Source: JBFHNV01 sp041593595 (GTDB taxonomy: Bacteria > Pseudomonadota > Gammaproteobacteria > HK1). From it: DNA of 64,000 nt. The notes below the pieces were generated by a model. It was not told the origin of the DNA. It saw only the letters and a program-made list of their open reading frames with translations, and did not search any database. This document shows, one piece after another, positions 17,573 to 24,947 of this stretch; the stretch's first letter is position 1, and each line of letters opens with the position of its first letter. The stretch is from positions 1 to 64,000 of the forward strand of contig JBFHNV010000002.1 in the NCBI GenBank assembly GCA_041593595.1, given 5' to 3'. A program made the position numbers and the translations under genes.

Positions 17573-17797
17573 TCACGACAGGCCGATGACCGCTCCGGCC
17601 GCGACGCTCGCGACCACCACCGCGGCCGCGCCGAATCGAACCAGCCGGCCCCGCCGCGCCCGCGCCGCCTCGCGGCGCGCGTCCCGCAGCCGTGTCATTT
17701 CCAGCTCGTACTCCTGCGCGCTCATGAAGTCCCAGTCCCAGTGGCTGGTGTGCCGCTCCTTCAGCTCGTCGCGGTGAATGTCGAACTTTTTGACCAT
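17573..17797 (-). CDS. Small membrane protein (74 aa), hypothetical
   Basis: Begins MVKKFDIHRDELKERHTSHW, continues as an acidic then strongly basic helix (LRDARREAARARRGR) and ends in one hydrophobic segment of about 20 residues (FGAAAVVVASVAAGAVIGLS). This suggests a C-terminally anchored single-pass protein. The start at 17797 was chosen over an upstream in-frame start at 17914 because the extra 39 residues are low-complexity. I do not recognise the family. Confidence 0.55.
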   Translation of the reverse strand: MVKKFDIHRDELKERHTSHWDWDFMSAQEYELEMTRLRDARREAARARRGRLVRFGAAAVVVASVAAGAVIGLS

Positions 17798-18022
17798 GGC
17801 CTCGTCGCCCCGTCTCGCGGGCCCGGACCGCTCGCCGGCTGGCGTGTGGTCCCCGGTCTGGCGGGACCCCGGTCGCTGAAGCCCGGGACATGCGTCGGTG
17901 CACCGTTCAATCATTCATCCTACCCGCTAAGCGCGAGGTGCACAGGCGACGACGCGCGATAGCCGAACACACCTGGCCCGCGCCGGGTTGCTGTAACGTC
18001 ACGCGCCGCGCGCCGGAGCGCG

Positions 18023-18274
18023 TCAGGACTCCAGCGGCGGCGTCGGCAGGACGACCAGCTCGTGCACGTCCACCGACGGCGGCTGCTCCAGGGCATGGAG
18101 CACGGCCCGGACCACGTCCTCGTCGCGCAGCGCGTCCGGCTTGGCGTCGTCGAAGAAAGGCGTGTCGACAATGCCCGGCTCTACCAGGGTCACCCGCACC
18201 CCGGTAGCGCGAAGCTCCTCGCGCAACCCGTGGCCGATGGCCGAGATCGCCCGCTTGGTGGCCGGGTACCTTGC
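18023..18274 (-). pseudogene. Truncated short-chain dehydrogenase/reductase (C-terminal third only)
   Basis: The frame encodes ARYPATKRAISAIGHGLREE, then GVRVTLVEPGIVDTPFFDD and a plausible C-terminus ending TPPLES. This is the part of an SDR from the catalytic Tyr-x3-Lys helix (YPATK) onward. The NAD(P)-binding Rossmann half (TGxxxGIG) is absent; the sequence upstream of 18274 is unrelated and low-complexity. The fragment cannot be an active dehydrogenase. Confidence 0.75.
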
Positions 18275-18376
18275 CTGCCTTCCACAGCAGTCTGGGGGTC
18301 CGCTGCCCCCCGGCCGCGTTTCGCGGCCGTCATCCAGGTGCACGAGTTCCGCCGGCCCCCGAGGCGGGGTGCCCTC

Positions 18377-19084
18377 TCACGCCACCATCTCGGCCTGCGT
18401 ATCGAGCCGGGCCACCAGGTCCTCCGGCAGCCGCAGCCGGCCAGCCAGCGCCTCGAGGTACGCCCTCTCGGCCGGGTGGTCCACGTCGATGGCGAGGCGC
18501 GAGGCCAGGTAGAGCTCGCTTGCCTGCGCCGGGGTGCTGGCGAGGCCGGCCACCTCGCCGAGCGACGGTGGCTTCGAGATGGCGTCGAAGATGAACGCCT
18601 TCGCCTCGGCGTCGAGGGAGAGCTTGCCTGCCTGGTCGAAGATGGTGCGCTGCTCGTCAGGGCCGATGTGCCCGTCCGCGTTCGCCGCGGCGATCATCGC
18701 CATCACCAGCGCGAGCTCGAAGGGCCTGCCGTCGGCGGCCGGAGCCGCGTCGGGGAGGAAGTCCGCCTCGCGCGCCGGCGCCGCTGCCCCGCCGGCGGAC
18801 GCCCGCTGGCTTTCCTGCCACTGCTGGTAGGCGCGATAGCCGAGCGCGCCGAGCGCGGCAGCGCCGCCGTAGCCCACGATCCCGCCGGCGAGCTTGCCCA
18901 CGGACTTGCGTGCCTTCTTGCTACCGAGCAGCAGGCCCAGCAGCCCGCCCGCGGCGAGGCCGCCGGCCATGCCGCCGAGCCCGGCGCCGGCGCCGTGGCC
19001 TGCGCCACTGATTCGGCTTGCGCCGGACTCCGTCGGTCCGTCACCGGTGCCGAGGAATTGCTCGAGAAGACGCTGTGGATCCAT
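18377..19084 (-). CDS. DUF533/TerB-like protein (YebE family)
   Basis: 235 residues. A Gly/Ala-rich N-terminal half (AGLGGMAGGLAAGGLLGLLL, then GSKKARKSVGKLAGG) probably associates with the membrane. The C-terminal half is TerB-like and helical: LALVMAMIAAANADGHIGPD with an acidic metal-binding-type turn near residue 145, then LYLASRLAIDVDHPAERAYL. The family is widespread in proteobacteria and envelope-stress linked in some, with no defined reaction. ATG 19084 has AAGGAG upstream. Single gene. Confidence 0.85.
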   Translation of the reverse strand: MDPQRLLEQFLGTGDGPTESGASRISGAGHGAGAGLGGMAGGLAAGGLLGLLLGSKKARKSVGKLAGGIVGYGGAAALGALGYRAYQQWQESQRASAGGAAAPAREADFLPDAAPAADGRPFELALVMAMIAAANADGHIGPDEQRTIFDQAGKLSLDAEAKAFIFDAISKPPSLGEVAGLASTPAQASELYLASRLAIDVDHPAERAYLEALAGRLRLPEDLVARLDTQAEMVA

Positions 19085-19386
19085 GACTCGCTCTCCTTGG
19101 GCGCGCATTCCCTGACTCGCGCTTCATCAGGAGTGCGGGAGGGTACCGCGCGTCCGGGCCCGTCGCAGCGCGGGAACGCGGCGACGCGTATGACCGTTCG
19201 GCAAGGCAGGGCAACGACGCCTGACGCGGGCGCCTGCCGCGTGCGCCTGGTCGCCGCCGGCCGCCGCCGGCCGCGGCCAGGCTAGAATGCTGGCGCTGCC
19301 GGGCGCGATTGCAGAAGCGTGGAGGCTCCAGACCACCGGTTGCACCGTCCGGACCGAGCGCGGGACCGGCCAGCGAGGAGAGGCAC

Positions 19387-19794
19387 ATGGCAACACAGGC
19401 GAAGACGGCGGGCGCGGCGGATCCGTTCCCCGCGGAGTCCACCCCGAACGGTTCCACCTACGTGCGGCCCCAGGACATGGCGTGGCGCCCGTCCCAGTTC
19501 GAGGGCATCTCCATCAAGGTCCTGTACGAGGACCGGGACAAGGGCGAGATGACCTGCCTGCTCAAGTGGGAGCCCGGCGCGCGGCTGCCCTTCCACCGCC
19601 ACCCGGAGATCGAGCAGAGCCTGGTGCTGGAGGGGTCCTTCTACGACCACGACGGCATCGCCCGGGCCGGCGAGTACGTGTGGCGCAAGCCCGACTCGAA
19701 GCACGAGACCCGCAGCGACGAGGGGTGCGTGATCCTGGCGGTCTACCGCAAGCCCAACGTGTTCCGCGGCAGCAGCGGGTTCCAGGCGGGCTGA
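19387..19794 (+). CDS. ChrR-type cupin domain protein
   Basis: 135-residue single cupin barrel. The metal-binding motif is in LKWEPGARLPFHRHPEIEQS with E further on (SLVLEGSFYDHDGI), matching the two His and one Glu ligands of ChrR-like anti-sigma cupins. No anti-sigma N-terminal Zn domain and no sigma-factor gene are present, so it is a stand-alone cupin of unknown substrate. ATG 19387 follows a GAGGAGAGG ribosome site. Confidence 0.8.
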   Translation: MATQAKTAGAADPFPAESTPNGSTYVRPQDMAWRPSQFEGISIKVLYEDRDKGEMTCLLKWEPGARLPFHRHPEIEQSLVLEGSFYDHDGIARAGEYVWRKPDSKHETRSDEGCVILAVYRKPNVFRGSSGFQAG

Positions 19795-19836
19795 CGCCGA
19801 CACACGGCGGCGCACGGCCCGGTCCGTGGGCGGCGC

Positions 19837-20271
19837 CTACAGGACGTGCCGCGCCAGATCACCGAAGCCCCACAGCAGCGTGCCCGTGATCAGCAGCGAC
19901 ACCTCGAGCAGGCCCACCGACAGGGTCAGCTCGTGGCGCAGCTTCTCCGCGCGCTCGTCGAAGCTCTGCTTCGCCTTCTCGATACGGGCGTCGCAGTCCT
20001 CCGGGTCGCGCCAGAACCGCCTGCGGATGGCGCGGATGGTCACCTCGCGCCGCAGGCGCAGGCCGTTGAGCATCAGGCGCTCCTGCACCAGGCCGCCGAA
20101 GCCCGACCAGATCCCCAGCACCACGATCAGGCACCCGGCGCGCCCGATCCACTCCTCGTCCAGCACCCGGTTGGCCGACAGCCAGTAGCCCGCGGCGACC
20201 AGCGCCGCGGCGACGAGCCACATGGTGAGGCCGTGGATGCGCGCGTTGGTGGTGACCACCTTGACGTCCAT
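19837..20271 (-). CDS. Hypothetical membrane protein (144 aa)
   Basis: Three hydrophobic segments (about 14-32 LTMWLVAAALVAAGYWLSA, 44-63 GCLIVVLGIWSGFGGLVQE, and about 122-140 LLEVSLLITGTLLWGFGDL) flank a charged central stretch of about 50 residues that is likely coiled-coil (DPEDCDARIEKAKQSFDERA). I do not recognise the family. The start at 20271 is the first Met before the first membrane segment; the frame continues upstream only as a shadow of the acetyltransferase gene. Confidence 0.65.
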   Translation of the reverse strand: MDVKVVTTNARIHGLTMWLVAAALVAAGYWLSANRVLDEEWIGRAGCLIVVLGIWSGFGGLVQERLMLNGLRLRREVTIRAIRRRFWRDPEDCDARIEKAKQSFDERAEKLRHELTLSVGLLEVSLLITGTLLWGFGDLARHVL

Positions 20272-20291
20272 GGCCGGTGCCACGCCTGTCG

Positions 20292-21110
20292 CTACGGCCT
20301 GGGCAGGGCGTAGTTCGCGCGCACGTAGCTCTCGCGGAAGCCGGCACGGAGGATGTTCGAGTAGGAGTGCTGCGGATCGCCGGGCACCGCCTCGCCGGTG
20401 CAGGTGAACAGGCGCCGGCAGCCGTGCTCCAGGGCGAGGGCGATGCGCCGTGCCAGCACCGCGCCCTGGCTGCCACGGCGGCGGTACGCCGCCGCCGTGG
20501 CGCCGAAGTCGGTCCATGCCGCGTCGCCGCGCACGAACAGCGCGCCACAGCCGGCGGGCACGTCGCCGTCGAAGCTCATCACCACGCGCCAGCCGTCGCG
20601 GCCCGGCAGCTGCGACAGCCACTCGGTGGCCACGCTGCCCAGGTCGAAGGCGTCGCACACGATGCGCGCGAATGCCGGGCCGTGCTCGCGGCCCACCTCA
20701 CGCACGTCCAGGTCCGTGGACGCGTCGGGCACCGGCTCCGTGCCGCGCTCGAACTTCTGCCAGCCGCGGGCCCGCTCGAGCCCGGCGGCCCCGAGCCAGC
20801 GCGTGAGCTCCGGCGGACGCGCCTGCGGGTGCAGGTGCACGAAGTAGCGCGCCACGCCGGCAGCCGCGTAGGCATCGACGATGGCGCGTACGTCGTGCTC
20901 CCGCGCGGGCGCACCGGTGCCGAGGCCGATGACCCGGTTGATGACGATGGCCGATGCCGGCAGCGCACCCGCCACGGACGCGTATGCGGTGCCGATGCCC
21001 ACGCCGCGGATGCCGAGGGCCGTGCGCACCGGTGCGGGCGCCATGGCATGCAGGTCCTGGAGCGCCGCGCGCTCGATGGCCTCGGAGGCGGATTCGTCCG
21101 TCGCGGTCAT
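20292..21110 (-). CDS. GNAT family N-acetyltransferase
   Basis: 272 residues, with the GNAT domain in the second half. The acetyl-CoA loop is in AAAYRRRGSQGAVLARRIAL (about 208-227), followed by the typical strand ending in GDPQHSYSNILRAGFRESYV. The N-terminal 130 residues hold a second, degenerate GNAT-like lobe (ALPASAIVINRVIGLG, then VARYFVHLHPQ), as in paired-GNAT proteins. Substrate unknown. It lies 20 bases upstream of the membrane-protein gene at 19837 and is probably co-transcribed with it. Confidence 0.8.
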   Translation of the reverse strand: MTATDESASEAIERAALQDLHAMAPAPVRTALGIRGVGIGTAYASVAGALPASAIVINRVIGLGTGAPAREHDVRAIVDAYAAAGVARYFVHLHPQARPPELTRWLGAAGLERARGWQKFERGTEPVPDASTDLDVREVGREHGPAFARIVCDAFDLGSVATEWLSQLPGRDGWRVVMSFDGDVPAGCGALFVRGDAAWTDFGATAAAYRRRGSQGAVLARRIALALEHGCRRLFTCTGEAVPGDPQHSYSNILRAGFRESYVRANYALPRP

Positions 21111-21210
21111 GGCGCGTCCCGTGTGTGAGCTGTCCTGCGAACGCTACCTGTGCCGCGGCGCTCGCGGGCGGCGCGGGTCCAGGATCCTATACGCGGCGGC
21201 CTGCGTGCCG

Positions 21211-21846
21211 TCAGCGCTCGGGCGTCTCCCGCGGCTCGGTGGCGCGCATGGACGGGCGCCGGGAGAACTCCGCGTACCAGGCGGCCAGCCGCGGGCGCCC
21301 CGGCGTGAAGTCGTCCAGCCACTCGCGCCACTGCTGGTAGCCGAGCGCGCATGCTGCCGCGACGCCGGCCAGGTCCGGCGGACCCTCGAGCTCGCCGGCC
21401 CGCGCCTCCAGGGCGTCCAGGCAGCGGCCGATGCGATCGCGCTGCTTCGCGATGAAGCGCTGCGAGCGCTCGCCCGCGGGCCGCAACAGCTCGGCGCGCA
21501 TGGCCACCTGGGCCTCGATCACGCCGTCGGCCACCGCGTACAGGGACCACATGCGCCAGCGTTCCGGCCCGCTCGGCACCAGCCCGACGCCGTCCGAGCG
21601 CTCGTTCAGGTACAGGCACGCCAGGGTCGAGTCTCCCAGCACGTGGCCGTCGTCCGTGATCAGCGTCGGGATGCGCGCCACCGGGTTCGCCTCCGCCAGG
21701 CCCGGCGTGAACGGCACCGTCTCGTAGCCCCAGGTGAGCGGCCACGCGGTGGGGATCACCTGGATGCGCTCCCACAGCCCCAGCTCCCGGGCGGCGACGC
21801 ACACCTTGCGGGTGAACGGCGATGCAGGGGTCCAGAAGAGCTTCAC
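21211..21846 (-). CDS. Glutathione S-transferase family protein
   Basis: 211 residues. Thioredoxin-like N-terminal domain (MKLFWTPASPFTRKVCVAAR, then the cis-Pro segment NPVARIPTLITDDGHVLGDS) and an all-helical C-terminal domain. The Ser in PASPFTRK occupies the position of the catalytic Ser/Cys in beta/omega-type enzymes. Cytoplasmic conjugation or peroxide reduction is likely; the substrate is open. Confidence 0.88.
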   Translation of the reverse strand: MKLFWTPASPFTRKVCVAARELGLWERIQVIPTAWPLTWGYETVPFTPGLAEANPVARIPTLITDDGHVLGDSTLACLYLNERSDGVGLVPSGPERWRMWSLYAVADGVIEAQVAMRAELLRPAGERSQRFIAKQRDRIGRCLDALEARAGELEGPPDLAGVAAACALGYQQWREWLDDFTPGRPRLAAWYAEFSRRPSMRATEPRETPER

Positions 21847-21894
21847 GTGGGCCCGGGCATGCCCGCCCGTGCTCGATGGGTGGGGGTGGCCACG

Positions 21895-22148
21895 TTACGG
21901 GTCGCCTGCCTGCTCGTCGTGCGCGTGGGCGCCCAGTGCTTCGGAGAGCCGCCGCGTGATGGGAACCATGTCCGCGTCTGCCCGTTCCAGCCCGTACACG
22001 GTGCAGCCCGCCACGTGGGCATCGGGCCCGATGAGGCAGTTGTCCCCACCGTCAGCGGATGGCGCTCGGCGCTGCGCAGCACCGCGTTGGGCGCCACCCA
22101 GGCGGTGGGGTGGACGGTGGGCGACTTGCCGAGGTGCTTGACGTGCAT
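21895..22148 (-). pseudogene. Gamma-carbonic anhydrase family remnant (internal deletion and frameshift)
   Basis: The start reads MHVKHLGKSPTVHPTAWVAP followed by NAVL, the usual opening of gamma-carbonic anhydrase/hexapeptide proteins. After about 24 codons the frame breaks; the family pattern resumes in another frame as CLIGPDAHVAGCTVYGLERA and ends GAHAHDEQAGDP. The central hexapeptide coils with the zinc-binding His residues are missing, so the product would be inactive. Confidence 0.7.
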
Positions 22149-22199
22149 GGGACGCAACGGGAAACAGGGAGGTCGGGCGCGGGCGACGGGTGGGGCGGA

Positions 22200-22625
22200 T
22201 CAGTCCGGGCCTGTCGCCGCGGTAACGATCTCGTCGTAGCCGCGGCCCAGGAACTGGATCAGGCACAGCCCGTGGCCGAACGGATCGGCCATGTGCGCGA
22301 TGTGGCCCCAGGGGTGGGTGCGCACGTCGCCTTCCAGGCGCGCGCCCGCCGCCTGCACCTGCGCCACCGCGGCGTGGATGTCGTCCACGACGAAGTCCAG
22401 GTGCACCGGCGTCCAGTGGCGCGCGTAGTCGCGCCTGCCCGCGCCGGAGGCGGCGGCGCTCCCGGCGGGCTTGCGGAGCAGGTAGACCGGTGACGAGGCG
22501 CCGACCAGCTCCACGACGTCATCGCCCAGGCGCCGCCCCGCCTCCAGACCCAACGCTTCGCCGTAGAAGGCCTCCGCCTTCGCGAGATCGTCAACGTCGA
22601 CATTGACCAGGAGCGTGTGCGTCAC
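22200..22625 (-). CDS. Glyoxalase/bleomycin-resistance (VOC) family protein
   Basis: About 141-residue single-domain VOC protein. Two beta-alpha-beta-beta-beta modules are visible: THTLLVNVDVDDLAKAEAFY at the start and TPVHLDFVVDDIHAAVAQVQ later, ending in DPFGHGLCLIQFLGRGYDE. Candidate metal ligands are His3, His in TPVHLDF and the terminal Glu/Gln. Could be an isomerase, a dioxygenase or a binding protein. Start GTG 22625 fits the fold best; an upstream GTG at 22679 is also in frame, and neither has a clear ribosome site. Confidence 0.75.
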   Translation of the reverse strand: MTHTLLVNVDVDDLAKAEAFYGEALGLEAGRRLGDDVVELVGASSPVYLLRKPAGSAAASGAGRRDYARHWTPVHLDFVVDDIHAAVAQVQAAGARLEGDVRTHPWGHIAHMADPFGHGLCLIQFLGRGYDEIVTAATGPD

Positions 22626-22707
22626 GACCAATCGCTGCCGGGCGTGGCCGCTGCAATCGGCGCGCTGTCGGGTCGGCACCCGGTACCGGGGCGCGGGACG
22701 CGGCCGC

Positions 22708-23145
22708 TCACGGCTCCCGGATCCCGCGCAGGTCCTCGAGCGCGATCCCGAGCTCGCGCCGGAACGCCCTGCGACCGCCGTCCGTCAGCGTGACCACCCG
22801 CGTGCCGGGCCGGCGGCGGATCCAGCCCCGTGCCAGGAACCGTTCCAGGAGGGCCGCGCCCAGTCCCCCCGCCAGGTGGTGACGGCGCTCGCTCCCGTCC
22901 AGGCACAGGCGCGCGAAGGCGCGCCGCTGCTGCCGGATCGCATCCACGTGGATGCCGAGCCTGGCGGCCAGGGCCTCTCCAGACGGCGACAGCGTGATCC
23001 CCGTGCCGGCAACGGCCAGATGTCCGCCGCTCCTCAGGCCGTCCAGCAGCGCGACGCCGAGGTGCCCCGCCAGGTGGTCGTAGCAGGTGCGCGCGTCGCG
23101 CTCCGGCGAGCGGCGGCGACCAGCGGCGATGGGTGCAGCAGGCAT
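22708..23145 (-). CDS. ArsR-like regulator lacking its winged-helix half
   Basis: About 145 residues. From CYDHLAGHLGVALLDGL onward it matches the C-terminal half of a class of about 220-residue ArsR-family regulators, including ARLCLDGSERRHHLAGGLG and GWIRRRPGTRVVTLTDGGRR. In those proteins the N-terminal half is the DNA-binding winged helix. Here only a short basic leader (MPAAPIAAGRRRSPERDAR) precedes it, and the space upstream belongs to the divergent monooxygenase gene. It is either a pseudogene or a protein without DNA-binding function. The family assignment rests on the duplicated CYDHLAG / CLDxSERRxHLAG pattern. Confidence 0.6.
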   Translation of the reverse strand: MPAAPIAAGRRRSPERDARTCYDHLAGHLGVALLDGLRSGGHLAVAGTGITLSPSGEALAARLGIHVDAIRQQRRAFARLCLDGSERRHHLAGGLGAALLERFLARGWIRRRPGTRVVTLTDGGRRAFRRELGIALEDLRGIREP

Positions 23146-23284
23146 GGTTCGTCCCCGTCGCAACGTCGACGAATCGTCGCGGCGTACCATGACGCCTGTC
23201 AACGCGCGGGAGATCCACCATGCCCACCCCCTGTCTCGGGCACACCATGCTGGCGCCGGCGCCCCACCCGCCGCTCGTGCAGCA

Positions 23285-23632
23285 ATGATCGCCGTCATCT
23301 TCGAGGTGTGGCCGAAGGCCGCGCACCGCCAGGACTACCTGGACCAGGCCGCCGAGATGCGCCGGCTGGTGGAGTCCATCGATGGCTTCGTCTCCGTGGA
23401 GCGCTTCGAGAGCCTGTACGAGCAGGGCAAGATCCTGTCCCTGAGCTTCTTCGAGAGCGAGGCCGCGGTGCAGGCCTGGCGCAACACGCTGGAGCACCGC
23501 AGGGCCCAGGCCCTCGGGCGCGGCAGGTACTTCGCGGACTACCGGCTGCGCATCGCGGCGGTGCTCAGGGACTACGGCATGTCCGACCGGGAGCAGGCAC
23601 CGGCGGACAGCCGGGAGGTCCACGACGGATGA
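23285..23632 (+). CDS. Antibiotic biosynthesis monooxygenase (ABM) domain protein
   Basis: 115 residues: MIAVIFEVWPKAAHRQDYLD, then SIDGFVSVERFESLYEQGKI and LSLSFFESEAAVQAWRNTLE, the compact ferredoxin-like alpha-beta barrel of ABM proteins. Members act as small cofactor-free monooxygenases or haem-degrading or binding proteins. Start ATG 23285 matches the family N-terminus, although the upstream ribosome site is weak. Divergent from the truncated ArsR-like gene. Confidence 0.8.
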   Translation: MIAVIFEVWPKAAHRQDYLDQAAEMRRLVESIDGFVSVERFESLYEQGKILSLSFFESEAAVQAWRNTLEHRRAQALGRGRYFADYRLRIAAVLRDYGMSDREQAPADSREVHDG

Positions 23633-23659
23633 CCGGCCGGCGCCGCGTGCCGGCGCCGA

Positions 23660-24760
23660 TCAGGCCGGGATTCCTCCCCGCGCGCGCCGCGCCGCCCGCG
23701 CCCGGGCGATCGCCGCGTCGGCCAGGGGCGCCACTGCCGAGTCCGGGAACGGCGCCACGCTGCTCACGTTGATCTCGCACAGCACGTAGGTGTCGTCGCC
23801 GGCGGCCGTCTTCGGCCCGAGCAGGAAGTCGCAGTCCCACAACAGCGGCAGGCGTTGCGTGTCGATGCCCAGGAGGCGCTGCGCCGCCGGCACCCAGTCG
23901 CGTTCCAGCAGGGCCTTCAGCCCCTGGAACGGCGCCAGGTCCGGCGGGTGGTACAGCCGCGGCCCGGGCGCGGGGGCGTCCTCGGGCGGCGCGCCGGGCG
24001 GCGCGGGGTACAGGGCGTTGACCGCCTGGTGTCCGAAGCCCACGACGGCGCCGTGCACCAGGTAGCAGCGCACCATCCCTTCCGGCAGCCGCGGCTGCCA
24101 CGCCTGGTCCACCATCCGCCCGCCGCCTTCGAAGTACCGCTCGCACAGGTGGAGAAAGCGATCCAGGGGGATCGTCTCCTCGACGCTGCCCCGCTGGGCG
24201 TGGCGCACCCGCACGGGCATGCCGCCATGCCCACCTCCGCGTGCATCCCCGGAGTGCGCCGCGGGCTCCACCTTCCACACGCCGGCGCCGCCGTTGCCCC
24301 GGTACTGCTTCAGCACCCGCGCCCCGCCTGCCGCGAGCCGGGTGGGCAGCTCGCGGCGCATCTGCTCGAGGCTTCTGTACAGGTGGGTGTCGCAGCCCCA
24401 GCCGATCTCGCGCGTGGTGTAGAGCACCTCCTTGGTGCCCAGGGCCAGGATCACGTCCGGGTGGGCGCTCACGAACACGCCCGCGGCGCTCACGTCGCGC
24501 AGCAACGCATCCAGCACGCTGCGGTCGTGCCCGTCCACCACGGGGTTCACCCACACCAGCGCGGCATCCACCTGCGTGAGCTGGCGGCGCACCGCGTCGC
24601 GCAGATCGTCGTGCCAGACCGCCGCCTCGGCGTGGACGCCCCGATCCATGAGCGCGCGGAAGACCGCGGCGAAGCGATTGTTGTCGGGCGTCGCGTCCCG
24701 GCGCGCCGCGGCGTTCCCCGGATACACGATGGCCACCCGCAGCGGGTCCTGCTCCGCCAT
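23660..24760 (-). CDS. Cj0069 family protein (ATP-grasp-like)
   Basis: 366 residues. The opening block RVAIVYPGNAAARRDATPDN and the central glycine-rich strand pair RVLKQYRGNGGAGVWKV suggest an ATP-grasp-type nucleotide fold. The acidic/Asn segment LCEINVSSVAPFPDSAV near the C-terminus resembles an ATP-grasp metal site. The family is widespread but without a known reaction; peptide- or amide-bond ligation is a reasonable guess. ATG 24760 has AGGAG nine bases upstream. Confidence 0.7.
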   Translation of the reverse strand: MAEQDPLRVAIVYPGNAAARRDATPDNNRFAAVFRALMDRGVHAEAAVWHDDLRDAVRRQLTQVDAALVWVNPVVDGHDRSVLDALLRDVSAAGVFVSAHPDVILALGTKEVLYTTREIGWGCDTHLYRSLEQMRRELPTRLAAGGARVLKQYRGNGGAGVWKVEPAAHSGDARGGGHGGMPVRVRHAQRGSVEETIPLDRFLHLCERYFEGGGRMVDQAWQPRLPEGMVRCYLVHGAVVGFGHQAVNALYPAPPGAPPEDAPAPGPRLYHPPDLAPFQGLKALLERDWVPAAQRLLGIDTQRLPLLWDCDFLLGPKTAAGDDTYVLCEINVSSVAPFPDSAVAPLADAAIARARAARRARGGIPA

Positions 24761-24947
24761 GCGCGACGCTCCTGCACCGGGGAGTCGCCGCGCGGGAGCC
24801 GCGCCGGCGCGCCGGTGCACGTGACGAGACCTGCATCCATCATCGCTCCGCCACCGGACCTGCGTGAAGGGCGGCCCGCCGCCCTGGGTCGGGGCCGCGA
24901 ACGCGACTATGCTTGGGCGCCCTGCCCTGCCGCCGGACGCCCCCGGG

